DNA of 64,000 nt from Leucobacter sp. CX169. GTDB lineage: Bacteria; Actinomycetota; Actinomycetes; Actinomycetales; Microbacteriaceae. Made by a program: the position numbers and the translations under genes. Of the stretch, positions 53,519-61,683 are shown in pieces. The DNA is taken from positions 124,001 to 188,000 of the forward strand of contig NZ_CP071051.1 of NCBI RefSeq assembly GCF_017161405.1, read 5' to 3'. How positions within the stretch are numbered: the first letter of the stretch is position 1; each line of letters opens with the position of its first letter. Below the pieces are notes generated by a model, which did no database searches, was not told the origin of the DNA, and saw only the letters and a program-made list of their open reading frames with translations.

Positions 53519-54202
53519 CTACTGGTCTGTGGAGCGCGGAGGGTTGTTCTCTTCCAGGAGGTACTCCCACTCGGCGGGCTCCACAATGTCAGGAATGACC
53601 GGGTCGAGGCGTCCGGTGTCAATGACGTACTCGTGTTCACCGCGGGTCTCATGGAAGGTGGCGAGTATCGCCTCCTGCGGCACCGTTGCCTCATAGATTT
53701 CGTGGTGGTGACTGCCGAGTGCACCCAGCCGGGTGGCGAACCAGTGCGCCCGTTCGAAACTCGTCGTCCACGAGAGGCCCGTCTGGTGTCCCTCCGCAGC
53801 CGCCCGGAACAGCCGCACCGACTCGGGTAGCCGTGCCCGCTCACGTAACTCGGCCTCGTGCAGGTAATGATCCTCGTCCACGCCCGCGAGTTCGAACATG
53901 TACACCCACACCTCATGATCGGCAGCCCGGCCGGGCCACTCACACGTCGTCCATGTGTCCTCTAGTCCTTTGCGCAGTTCCCGATCGGAGAGTGCCCCGG
54001 TCACGACGGCAGAGAACAGCACGCCTGGTTTGTCGTTGCGGCCTATCCTCGCCGACAGAGCTTCCCACCCCACGCCTGGTGAATGCAGGTTAGCCGATCG
54101 GCGCACGAGCCCGCCTCCTTCCAGCAGTTGCGCAGCATGGTCTTCGAACAACTCTTGCCCATACGGGCCGAATTCTCGCCCGTCATTCAGTGATCGATCC
54201 AT
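53519..54202 (-). CDS. Uncharacterised protein, candidate ADP-ribosyltransferase fold
   Basis: This 227-residue protein has no certain family. The C-terminal half shows an order compatible with R-S-E-type ADP-ribosyltransferases: R133 in VRLFRAA, S144 in GLSWTT followed by an A-x-W-F-A helix, and an E189-H-E191 pair in RGEHEYVID. The N-terminal 100 residues are of unknown type. It starts 27 bp after the DprA-like gene in the same direction, so they form an operon, and it ends 30 bp from the IS3 element. A toxin/effector role is inference; the motif match is by eye. Confidence 0.5.
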   Translation of the reverse strand: MDRSLNDGREFGPYGQELFEDHAAQLLEGGGLVRRSANLHSPGVGWEALSARIGRNDKPGVLFSAVVTGALSDRELRKGLEDTWTTCEWPGRAADHEVWVYMFELAGVDEDHYLHEAELRERARLPESVRLFRAAAEGHQTGLSWTTSFERAHWFATRLGALGSHHHEIYEATVPQEAILATFHETRGEHEYVIDTGRLDPVIPDIVEPAEWEYLLEENNPPRSTDQ

Positions 54203-54229
54203 AGCGATCGGGTACTCCCTTCGACTTCT

Positions 54230-55231
54230 CTAGAGGCTGGGGCCGGTAGCGCGGGTCGGAAGAGACGACACCTGCGCAGACACGGACATATCAAGGGTGA
54301 GGGTTCTCGGTGGGGAGGCTCCGGCGCGCCGCAGCATCAGTGTGAGGTCGTCTGTCCCGGTCACCAGTCCCGCGATGTCGTCGCGCATCAGACGGTGACA
54401 CCCCGCCGACGCAGCACTCGTGATCGGACCTGGCACTGCGCCCACCTTGCGGCCGATTTCCGCAGCTTGCGCGGCGATCAACAGCGCTCCGGAACGGTAT
54501 CCGGCCTCAACGACGATCACCGCGGAAGATAACGCGGCGATCAGTCTGCCCCGCTGCTCAAACCGGTGCTTGGTCGGTGCCGCCCCGGGAGGCAGCTCAC
54601 TCACCAGCGTCCCGCCCTGAGCAATCTGCTCAAACAACTGTTGATGGCCCGCCGGATAGAGCCGGTCGAGACCACCAGGCAGCACCGCCACCGTCGAACC
54701 GCCCGCGATGAGGGCAGCACGATGCGCGGCACCATCGATCCCGTACGCACCGCCTGAGACGACGACGTGCCCGGCATCGGCGGACCCCGATGCGAGTTCA
54801 TCCGCAACATATTTTCCGTAACCTGTCGCTGCCCGCGCCCCGACGAGCCCCACCGACGACGGTGCGGACAAGTGATCGATGGCACCCAGCACCCACAACG
54901 CGACCGGGCCATGATCACCCCACCGCTGCATTGACACCGGCCATTCCTCGTCTTCGGGAACGAGCATCCGCATCCCTAGACGATCGGATGTCTCCATCGC
55001 CCGTCGCGCGTGATCCTCACTCAACCGAGGCCCAAGCCGTAGCCCCCATGCGTCGACGTCCGTGCGCACCGACTCATCCGAGCCAGTTGATTCCATCGCA
55101 AGCCGTACCGTCTCACTCGGTCCTACCGCGCGGATCAGCCTGCCCGTCACCGCGTCGCCCGGTTCCGAAGCGATAGCGAGCATCACTCTCGCAAAGCGTG
55201 CATCGTCCGATGCCCTCTCGACCTCACTCAT
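54230..55231 (-). CDS. DprA/Smf-like SLOG-fold protein
   Basis: This 333-residue protein has the DprA Rossmann-like core: VGARAATGYG, VVSGGAYGIDGAAHRAAL, VLPGGLDRLYP, and a degenerate RNRIIAGLS motif (RGRLIAALS) before VVVEAG-like and RSGALLIA segments. It lacks an obvious C-terminal winged helix. Housekeeping DprA loads RecA on incoming DNA, but here it sits on an island, paired with the candidate transferase gene, and no topA or rnhB neighbours are present. It may be a SLOG-type sensor in a defence module. The ATG at 55231 is used. Confidence 0.85.
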   Translation of the reverse strand: MSEVERASDDARFARVMLAIASEPGDAVTGRLIRAVGPSETVRLAMESTGSDESVRTDVDAWGLRLGPRLSEDHARRAMETSDRLGMRMLVPEDEEWPVSMQRWGDHGPVALWVLGAIDHLSAPSSVGLVGARAATGYGKYVADELASGSADAGHVVVSGGAYGIDGAAHRAALIAGGSTVAVLPGGLDRLYPAGHQQLFEQIAQGGTLVSELPPGAAPTKHRFEQRGRLIAALSSAVIVVEAGYRSGALLIAAQAAEIGRKVGAVPGPITSAASAGCHRLMRDDIAGLVTGTDDLTLMLRRAGASPPRTLTLDMSVSAQVSSLPTRATGPSL

Positions 55232-55380
55232 AATGTGCAGCCCCTTCCGCTGGTGACTCCCTATGCAGAAGAGGTACGAGGTGCAGCTCAAGACCGAAAG
55301 TTTGTGCCATCAGTGATGGCGTCGACCGGTAAGGCGGCGATTACGCAGTATGACCCGTGTAGTGATTTTGGGGCACGCGG

Positions 55381-55433
55381 ACGAAACGGCCTCTCGGTGG
55401 GGAGTGAATCCCTAGTTCCGGAGGCCGTTTCGT
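55381..55433. terminator. Nested hairpin between dprA-like and osmC genes
   Basis: ACGAAACGGCCTC (55381-55393) and GAGGCCGTTTCGT (55421-55433) pair perfectly. Inside the loop GGGGA and TCCCT pair in part. It lies downstream of osmC on the minus strand and probably ends that transcript. Confidence 0.65.
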
Positions 55434-55466
55434 GTTGTGCGCAGCGCGTTGTTCCCAGTCGAAGTT

Positions 55467-55904
55467 TTAGTCGTCGTGGCCTTGCACCTCAGTGACGGCG
55501 TCAACGCCGGAATTGAGGGTGCGTTTTACCGTGCACAGCTTGTCGATGACGCGTTCGGCGCTGGCGATGAGTTTGTCTTTCTTCTCGGAGTCGAGCTCTG
55601 ATGTGTCGACCGCGATCTGGGTGATGAGCTTCTCGACCCGGTTCTCTTCTGCGTTGTACAGTGCCTGCACTGTCGTAACGACGTCGAAGTCGTCGCCGAG
55701 CCGACTGGCGAGCTGCGCATCCGCGGACAGGGAGGCGCAGCCGGCGATTGCTGCCTGCAGGAGTTCGACCGGGGAGAACGCGCCCTCCGCTCCGAGCGCT
55801 CCGATACGAACCTCAGCACCGCTCTCGTTCCGCACGGTGTACAGGTTGGGGGCGGTGCGTTCAGCGATGAGGTCCGGAATTAAAACAGATTCTGACACTT
55901 TCAC
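55467..55904 (-). CDS. OsmC family protein
   Basis: This 145-residue OsmC/Ohr-fold protein has SPVELLQAAIAGCASLSADAQLA with the first reactive Cys and DKLCTVKRTL with the second Cys. Such proteins reduce hydroperoxides through a Cys pair, and some act on sulfane sulfur. The GTG at 55904 with GAGAGAAA upstream is chosen; a TTG at 55928 is possible. An ATACCCC...GGGGTAT site 30 bp upstream matches the operators at the CstR-like gene, suggesting control by persulfide. Confidence 0.9.
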   Translation of the reverse strand: MKVSESVLIPDLIAERTAPNLYTVRNESGAEVRIGALGAEGAFSPVELLQAAIAGCASLSADAQLASRLGDDFDVVTTVQALYNAEENRVEKLITQIAVDTSELDSEKKDKLIASAERVIDKLCTVKRTLNSGVDAVTEVQGHDD

Positions 55905-55933
55905 ATTTTCTCTCGTAATCGAATCCAATCAGC

Positions 55934-55949
55934 ATACCCCAGGGGGTAT
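55934..55949. promoter_or_regulatory. CsoR/CstR-type operator upstream of osmC
   Basis: ATACCCCAGGGGGTAT is a near-perfect palindrome of the class bound by CsoR/CstR repressors. It resembles the sites at 59488-59501 and 59514-59531 beside the cstR-like gene. Confidence 0.75.
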
Positions 55950-56144
55950 TTCCGCAGGAGGCGGCAAGGGCGAACGCGTCCTTGCGGGAAACGCTATGAA
56001 GTTTGGTCAGCTTCCGCCAGATGGCCAGGCGGGCTCTGCATCAGTCAGGTGGTGCAGAGACCGCTGAAGATGATTGTCAAGCGCCAATGACCTCGGCCGT
56101 AATGGTGAGTGCTCGAGAACTTGTCTTCCCCAGGACGGTTTGTC

Positions 56145-56600
56145 TTAGGGCCCTGTTCCGGCGACGAAATCTACTGAGATATTGTGCAGCCTTTCCAACG
56201 TCTGCTCGATCCCGCGCCGGTTGCGGCGCGGGAAACCCAGCAGCCCCATGAAGAAGCGACGCTTCGAGGTGCGAGCATCCCACTCCTCTGCGACGATCGT
56301 GCCACCGTCGACCGGTGTGAACGTATACCGCCACAGATAGTCGCCCTTCGGTTTCCATGCGATACGACGGCCTTCTTCGTATTCAGTGACAGTGTTGATC
56401 ATGCCGTAGCTGGCACCGAGCTTCATCCCGATCGAGAACCTACTGTCCAAGGAAAGCCTCTCGGGCCCAGTCGCGTCGGCGGTCTTCACAGTTCCTGACC
56501 CATCGATGCGCGGATGTTGTCGTGGGTCTGCGACGATATCGAAAAGTTGCTGCGCAGGCACGGGGATAAACCGTTCCACTCTCACATGAAACCTACTCAT
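56145..56600 (-). CDS. SRPBCC family protein
   Basis: This 151-residue START/polyketide-cyclase-like (SRPBCC) protein has VERFIPVPAQQLFDIVADP at the N-terminus and a C-terminal helix (TLERLHNISVDF) closing the hydrophobic pocket. The function is unknown; it probably binds a small hydrophobic ligand. AAAGGGAT precedes the ATG. It is the last gene of a three-gene leftward set with the isochorismatase and luciferase-like genes. Confidence 0.85.
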   Translation of the reverse strand: MSRFHVRVERFIPVPAQQLFDIVADPRQHPRIDGSGTVKTADATGPERLSLDSRFSIGMKLGASYGMINTVTEYEEGRRIAWKPKGDYLWRYTFTPVDGGTIVAEEWDARTSKRRFFMGLLGFPRRNRRGIEQTLERLHNISVDFVAGTGP

Positions 56601-56697
56601 ACTCTATCCCTTTCAAGAGGAAGACCCAACGGCAATTGAACGATCCGTGCGCGCTGGGCATCGACGATTGAGAACGCTTCGGGAAAACCGATCAAGC

Positions 56698-57321
56698 CTA
56701 GGCGCGGCCTCGGGCAGCCGACTCGATGAGGTTGTCTCCCACAAGGGCCGTCTCGGATTTCACGGCTTCACTCCAGGTGCTCGTTGCGGCGACCGCAGCC
56801 CAGTTGGAGTTCAGCAAGGCCATGATCGTCTCATGCACCTGCTTCGCCGGTGCAGCACCGGCGGAATTCACGATGTCGATCGCGCCGGTCGCATCCGACA
56901 ACACCTCGACGGTGAAGCCGAGTGGCTCTGCCGCAGCCGCTGAACCAATGACGCAGTTGTTCGTCATGTATCCCACGATGGTGATCGTGTCGATCTCACG
57001 CTCGCGCAGCCACTCTTCAAGGCCGGTGCTGGCGAAGATGCTGGCGAAGGGTTTCGTGAAGCGGTGGGCCGCGTGATCAGCGCGTTTCGCGATCTCGGGG
57101 TGCAGCTCGAACGTGGGCGATTCCGGCGCGAATACCGGGAACCCTGCGGGGGCTTCGTGCTGCACAATCACGACCGGGATTTCGGCCTGTTCGGCGGCGT
57201 CCATCGCTTGGGTGATCCGCGCGAGTGATTCGTCGCGAGCAGGATACTGAATTTGCAGAAGCCCTTCGAAGTACTCTTGCTGGGCATCGATCACGATGAG
57301 GGCGCGGCGAGGTGTTGACAT
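56698..57321 (-). CDS. Isochorismatase-like cysteine hydrolase
   Basis: This 207-residue protein has the Asp-Lys-Cys triad of the family: DAQQEYF, a Lys in RFTKPFAS, and Cys in MTNNCVIGSAAA. It hydrolyses an unidentified amide or ester (nicotinamidase-related). It follows the luciferase-like gene by 57 bp in the same direction. Confidence 0.93.
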   Translation of the reverse strand: MSTPRRALIVIDAQQEYFEGLLQIQYPARDESLARITQAMDAAEQAEIPVVIVQHEAPAGFPVFAPESPTFELHPEIAKRADHAAHRFTKPFASIFASTGLEEWLREREIDTITIVGYMTNNCVIGSAAAAEPLGFTVEVLSDATGAIDIVNSAGAAPAKQVHETIMALLNSNWAAVAATSTWSEAVKSETALVGDNLIESAARGRA

Positions 57322-57378
57322 GGTGTCTCCTTTTACTGTGATGTGGAATCGTTCACACGAGCTGTGTGAACGGCTGGG

Positions 57379-58431
57379 TTAGGTCTGTAGCATTCCGTAG
57401 TGATCCGCGAGCAACTCGATTGTGCCCTCGTCCACGCCATTGGTGTGGCTGCCGAGCACGAGCATGACCTCATCGACGCCGGTCTCTTCGTGGAGTTGCT
57501 CCAGGCGACTGGCGACGGTGCTTGCGGTGCCGTGGTATGTGCGGTTCGTGTACATATCGAGAATCGCCTGCTCGTTCGCTGTCGCAGGATAGGCGTCGAC
57601 TTCGTCAGGCGGAAGTAGGATGAACGGTTCTCGTTTGAACATTCTGAGCATCGCCATTGCGCGGGACGATGATTCTCGCCTCGCCAACTCAGGGTCTTCT
57701 GACGCTATCGCGCCGATACTTACGAGGGTGAGGGGGCGGTCAAGCACGCTCGAGGGCTTGAAATTCTCGCGGTAGATGCGCAAGGCGGTGGTGATGTCGG
57801 CATCGCCGAACTGCAGCGCGAACGCGTAAGGTCGCCCCAGCTGCGCCGCAAGCTGCGCCGAATACCGCGACGAGCCGAGCATCCAGATCTCGGGTGTCGT
57901 CGTCGATACGGGCACCCGGTTCTGTTCGGCCTGCCAAGGGCCGGGTACCGCATGAACGTCCCAGTACGGGTGGCCGGCGGGAAAGTCATTGCTGAGGAAC
58001 CCGAGGAGTTCGGCGACCTGCTGCGGAAACGCATCGTTCGCGTCGGCCCCCCTGCGGAGTGCTGCCGCTGTCATGTTATCGGTGCCTGGTGCGCGCCCGA
58101 GCCCGAGATCGATGCGCCCCGGAGCGAGTGCGTCGAGCATGCCGAATTGCTCAGCGATGATGAGCGGTGCATGGTTTGGGAGCATGATGCCGCCCGCTCC
58201 GAGCCTGATGCGCTCAGTTTCTGCGGTGAGGCGTGCAAGCATGAGCGGAGGTGAAGCGATTGATAGTCCAGGCATCGCGTGGTGCTCTGACATCCAGAAG
58301 CGGTGATAGCCGTGGCGATCCGCGGTACGAGCGACACGAATGGTCTCTTGCAGGCCGTCCGTGGCGGTACTGCCCACTCCCGGCCCGCCTCCCGTGTGCA
58401 CGGAGAGGGCGAACGGCGCGGAGCCAAACAT
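57379..58431 (-). CDS. LLM class flavin-dependent oxidoreductase
   Basis: This 350-residue luciferase-like FMN-dependent monooxygenase/reductase of the MsnO8 type has FWMSEHHAMPG, LGAGGIMLPNHAPL, EQFGMLDALAPGRIDLGLGRAPG and WMLGSSRYSAQLAA. The ATG at 58431 is preferred; a TTG at 58452 is possible. It heads a leftward operon divergent from the CGNR gene, with ACCGT-type repeats in the shared promoter. Confidence 0.92.
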   Translation of the reverse strand: MFGSAPFALSVHTGGGPGVGSTATDGLQETIRVARTADRHGYHRFWMSEHHAMPGLSIASPPLMLARLTAETERIRLGAGGIMLPNHAPLIIAEQFGMLDALAPGRIDLGLGRAPGTDNMTAAALRRGADANDAFPQQVAELLGFLSNDFPAGHPYWDVHAVPGPWQAEQNRVPVSTTTPEIWMLGSSRYSAQLAAQLGRPYAFALQFGDADITTALRIYRENFKPSSVLDRPLTLVSIGAIASEDPELARRESSSRAMAMLRMFKREPFILLPPDEVDAYPATANEQAILDMYTNRTYHGTASTVASRLEQLHEETGVDEVMLVLGSHTNGVDEGTIELLADHYGMLQT

Positions 58432-58480
58432 TGGTGCGGAGAGCAAACACAACCTCGTCTCTCATGGATAGTTGAAGAAA

Positions 58481-58517
58481 TTACCGTGACCATCACCGTA
58501 ACATAACCTCACGGTAA
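58481..58517. promoter_or_regulatory. Three ACCGT-type repeats in the LLM/CGNR divergent promoter
   Basis: TTACCGTGA (58481-58489) and TCACGGTAA (58509-58517) are perfect inverted copies, and CACCGTAA (58494-58501) lies between them. The site overlaps the likely promoter of the rightward gene and is probably an operator, plausibly for the adjacent CGNR protein. Confidence 0.65.
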
Positions 58518-58532
58518 AGCGCGAGTGATACC

Positions 58533-59126
58533 ATGAGTGGCATGTCTGAGACTTCATTTCCGCCGAGCCCCGGCACGCTCGAGCACGTCAGCATTGCCCT
58601 GGCAAACAGCGTGATACACGCCGGAAACAAGGAACAGGACGCCTTGGACACGCCCGCGGCAACGACCTCTTGGCTGATCACCCGCGGCCTCGTTGCCGAT
58701 GGGTCTGCACTGCAGTCGTACTGCCAGAACCGACTCGTCGGGCTTCGGGATCAAATCCAGGCGGCGTTTTCAGCGTCCGTATCGGGAACCACCCTCGACC
58801 CCAGGACGCTTGAAGGCATCAACTCCGCCCTGTCGGCGGCACCACGCTCACCCCGACTTCGCTTTACCCCTGAGTCTGGCTTCTTTAGAGAACTTGAGCA
58901 CCCCACCACTCAGCTGGTCGAGCACGCCATGTCGATCATCGCCGAGGATGCTGCATCGCTGTTAACCGGCGACGAAGCGGCCCTCTTGGTGCAGTGCGAA
59001 GCGGAACCGTGCGCAAGGTTTTTCTTGCGCACGCACGGGCGGCGGCAGTGGTGCTCGACGCGCTGCGGCGACCGGGTTCGTGCGGCCCGCGCCTACGCCC
59101 GGAAGCGTGCACTCGTAACCCCATAG
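58533..59126 (+). CDS. CGNR zinc-finger (ABATE-domain) regulator
   Basis: This 197-residue protein has an N-terminal ABATE-like domain of unknown ligand. Its C-terminal CGNR zinc finger reads CEAEPCARFFL...RRQWCSTRCGDR, with Asp in place of the Asn of the name motif, and a basic tail (RAARAYARKRAL). CGNR proteins are predicted stress-responsive transcription regulators. It is divergent from the LLM/isochorismatase/SRPBCC operon with inverted repeats between, so it most likely controls it. ATG at 58533 or 58542. Confidence 0.85.
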   Translation: MSGMSETSFPPSPGTLEHVSIALANSVIHAGNKEQDALDTPAATTSWLITRGLVADGSALQSYCQNRLVGLRDQIQAAFSASVSGTTLDPRTLEGINSALSAAPRSPRLRFTPESGFFRELEHPTTQLVEHAMSIIAEDAASLLTGDEAALLVQCEAEPCARFFLRTHGRRQWCSTRCGDRVRAARAYARKRALVTP

Positions 59127-59156
59127 CACCCCGTCACCGGGCCCGGGCAGGAAGGG

Positions 59157-59453
59157 TCACGCGAGCGACAGGAAGAGCTTCTCCAACTCGTCAGGCCCAG
59201 GCGCTCCCTCGGAGTCAGGGTTTGCCAGACACTCCTTCAGCGAAGAGGAGATGACGAGGAACCCTGCTCGGTCGAGCGCCTTGGACACTGCTGCTAGTTG
59301 CTGCACCACGTCGCGGCAGTGGGCATCTGACTCAACCGCTCCAATCACCGCAGCAAGCTGCCCTTGAGCTCGCTTGAGCCGGTTGACGATCTTTCGCTTC
59401 GCCTCTGGGTCATGCTCAAAAGTCGTGGCGTCTCCGCGATCTTCAATACTCAT
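59157..59453 (-). CDS. CstR-like persulfide-sensing repressor (CsoR family)
   Basis: This 98-residue CsoR-family all-helical repressor (KRKIVNRLKRAQGQLAAV) has the two conserved cysteines at C46 and C75. The copper-ligand His of CsoR, four residues before the second Cys, is Ser71. That pattern fits CstR, which senses persulfide by di- or trisulfide formation, rather than copper-binding CsoR. It is divergent from the thioredoxin/CstB-like genes with two G/C-tract operators between. AAAGGAG precedes the ATG. Confidence 0.88.
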   Translation of the reverse strand: MSIEDRGDATTFEHDPEAKRKIVNRLKRAQGQLAAVIGAVESDAHCRDVVQQLAAVSKALDRAGFLVISSSLKECLANPDSEGAPGPDELEKLFLSLA

Positions 59454-59487
59454 GTCGACTCCTTTCAGGTTCGGACTTGATCAATAG

Positions 59488-59531
59488 TACCCCCCGGGGT
59501 ATATTAGTGTCACTATACCCCCCGGGGTATA
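59488..59531. promoter_or_regulatory. Two CstR-type operators in the divergent promoter
   Basis: TACCCCCCGGGGTA (59488-59501) and TATACCCCCCGGGGTATA (59514-59531) lie 12 bp apart between cstR-like and the cysteine-rich small gene. They match the A/T-flanked C-tract/G-tract operators of the CsoR/CstR family. They should repress both directions. Confidence 0.85.
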
Positions 59532-59560
59532 TTTTCTGAATGAAGCGAAGGGAGGCCTCC

Positions 59561-59746
59561 ATGTGTCGGCCTGTGAAGTGTCGTACCTGCGAGAAGACCA
59601 CCTGGGCGGGTTGCGGCGAGCACGTTGCCATGGTGAAAGCGAGCGTTCCCTCCTCCGAATGGTGTAACGGCAAGCATTCACAGACCCAAATCGACAGCGC
59701 CAAGGCTGAGCGCGGCGGCTTTTTCGCCCGACTCTTTGGCCGCTGA
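59561..59746 (+). CDS. Small cysteine-rich protein (61 residues)
   Basis: MCRPVKCRTCEKTTWAGCGE at the N-terminus contains five of the six residues C2, C7, C10, C18 plus H21 that could bind zinc, and CNGKH follows later. The C-terminus is basic. Similar short proteins occur in actinobacteria without known function. AAGGGAGG precedes the ATG at 59561; the ATG at 59540 has no such site. It is the first gene after the CstR operators, so it is probably part of the persulfide response. Confidence 0.75.
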   Translation: MCRPVKCRTCEKTTWAGCGEHVAMVKASVPSSEWCNGKHSQTQIDSAKAERGGFFARLFGR

Positions 59747-59779
59747 CCCACTGAGAACCACAACTTGAGGAGCACCATT

Positions 59780-60151
59780 ATGGCCACCCGTGATCTGACC
59801 CAGCAGAACTTTGAGACCACCGTCTCGGAGGGGATCGTGTTCGTTGATTTCTGGGCGGCGTGGTGCGGCCCGTGCCGCGCCTTCGCACCGACCTTTGAAC
59901 GTGCATCGGAGCAGCACTCAGACATCGTGTTCGGCAAGGTCGACACCGAAGCCGAGCAGCAGCTATCCGTGCAGTTCAGCATCACGTCGATCCCCACGTT
60001 AATGATCTTCCGCGATGGCATTCCCGTCTACGCGCAGCCCGGCGCGCTGCCTGCGAAGCAGCTGGATCAGCTCATCCAACGAGCACGCGACCTCGACATG
60101 GATGACGTGCGGAAACAGCATGTCGAGCACACCACCGCAAAGTCGTCCTGA
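59780..60151 (+). CDS. Thioredoxin
   Basis: This 123-residue thioredoxin has the active site W28-C29-G30-P31-C32 in FVDFWAAWCGPCR and cis-Pro in SITSIPTLMIF. GAGGAG precedes the ATG. It lies in the CstR-controlled gene set and probably reduces the persulfidated or disulfide form of partner enzymes. The C-terminus is extended by about 15 polar residues. Confidence 0.95.
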   Translation: MATRDLTQQNFETTVSEGIVFVDFWAAWCGPCRAFAPTFERASEQHSDIVFGKVDTEAEQQLSVQFSITSIPTLMIFRDGIPVYAQPGALPAKQLDQLIQRARDLDMDDVRKQHVEHTTAKSS

Positions 60152-60214
60152 CCGAACCGGCCCATCCACTGCCATAACAGCTATCCCCTCGATGCGTAGA
60201 GAAAGGCCCAGATC

Positions 60215-61648
60215 ATGCTGCTCGAACGAATTTATGATGAAGACCTCGCCCAGGCGAGCTACTTCATTGGCTGCCAGGAGAAAGGCGAAGCCGTCGTCAT
60301 CGACGCCCGCCGAGACATCGACGTGTACCTCGATCTCGCCGCGAAAAACGGGATGACGATTACCGCGGTCACCGAGACCCATATCCATGCCGACTATCTC
60401 TCGGGCACGCGCGAACTCGCGGCCCGCACCGGGGCTCCTATCTTCGTCTCTGACGAGGGTGGTCCGGATTGGACCTATGGTTCCGAGTTCGACACGGGCC
60501 CTGCGAGGGCTGCGGTGCGCATGAAGCATGGGCACCGCATCACTCTCGGAAACATCACCATCGAGGCCGTGCACACTCCCGGACACACACCTGAACACCT
60601 GTCCTTTCTTGTCACTGACGGGGCGCAGGCATCAGAACCCGGCTTTATGCTCACCGGTGACTTCGTGTTCGTGGGTGATCTCGGACGCCCCGATCTCATC
60701 GACGAGGCCGCCGCTGGTGTGGATACCCGCTTCGAAGGTGCGAAGGACCTGTTTGCGAGCCTCCGTGACCGCTTTCTCACGCTGCCCGATTATGTACAGG
60801 TGCTCCCAGGGCATGGTGCTGGCTCAGCCTGCGGCAAGGCGCTTGGCGCGATCCCCGCCTCAACCGTCGGGTACGAGCGCAATTTCTCGTGGTGGGGAAA
60901 GCACCTGAAAAACGATGACGAGCAGGGGTTCATCGATGAGCTGCTTAGCGGTCAGCCGGATGCGCACGCCTACTTCGGCCGTATGAAGGTGCAGAACAAG
61001 ACCGGCCCCGTGCTGCTCGGTGAGTTCTCTCACCTGGTCGAGTACCAGGCTGCCGAGCTGGCTGCAGCGCTCGCTACCGATAGTGTCATCTTCGTAGACA
61101 CCCGGCACCACAGCGACGTGCACACGGGCACGATCGAACGCTCGCTGAACATTCCAGGGATTGCGAAAGCTGCGAGCTATGGTGCCTGGGTGGTCAACCC
61201 CGACGTTGAGCACCGGCCACTGGTGCTGCTTGCCACATCCCGTGAGGAAGCCGAGGCGCTGCGGGATCATCTGGTGCGTGTTGGCATCGACAACGTGCGC
61301 GGCTTCATTACTTCGCTCGACGACTTTGAACTGGTGCAGCCGAAGCTAGTCCAGCCCGAAGAACTCGACGGCATCGAGCATGCGTTGCTGCTCGATGTGC
61401 GCAACAAGACCGAGTACGCCGATGGACACCTGCCAAGAGCCGACCAGCTCTCTGGCGGGAGGGTGCTGTGGTTCCCGGAGCAGTTACCCGCCAAGGGTTC
61501 TGGCACGATCGTGACCTATTGCCAGAGCGGGGTACGTAACAGCGTTGCCGCGAGTGCGCTGCGACGCGAGGGCTACGACATCGCTGAGCTCGATGGCAGC
61601 TATCTCGCCTGGGCCGCGATCCCAGGCCACGAACCGGTCATCGTCTGA
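60215..61648 (+). CDS. CstB-like persulfide dioxygenase-rhodanese fusion
   Basis: This 477-residue protein has an N-terminal metallo-beta-lactamase persulfide dioxygenase (about 1-245: ETHIHADYLSG, HTPGHTPEHLSF, GDFVFVGDLGRPDL). A middle rhodanese-like domain without catalytic Cys follows (VDTRHHSDVHTG), then a C-terminal active rhodanese (LLDVRNKTEY, TYCQSGVRNS). This is the three-part order of Staphylococcus CstB, which oxidises persulfides and makes thiosulfate. THIHADY has Tyr where many members have His. It is followed by the TauE/SafE exporter gene. Confidence 0.92.
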   Translation: MLLERIYDEDLAQASYFIGCQEKGEAVVIDARRDIDVYLDLAAKNGMTITAVTETHIHADYLSGTRELAARTGAPIFVSDEGGPDWTYGSEFDTGPARAAVRMKHGHRITLGNITIEAVHTPGHTPEHLSFLVTDGAQASEPGFMLTGDFVFVGDLGRPDLIDEAAAGVDTRFEGAKDLFASLRDRFLTLPDYVQVLPGHGAGSACGKALGAIPASTVGYERNFSWWGKHLKNDDEQGFIDELLSGQPDAHAYFGRMKVQNKTGPVLLGEFSHLVEYQAAELAAALATDSVIFVDTRHHSDVHTGTIERSLNIPGIAKAASYGAWVVNPDVEHRPLVLLATSREEAEALRDHLVRVGIDNVRGFITSLDDFELVQPKLVQPEELDGIEHALLLDVRNKTEYADGHLPRADQLSGGRVLWFPEQLPAKGSGTIVTYCQSGVRNSVAASALRREGYDIAELDGSYLAWAAIPGHEPVIV

Positions 61649-61683
61649 CGACTCTCAAGCCGCGCTAACCACAGGGAAGAGCT

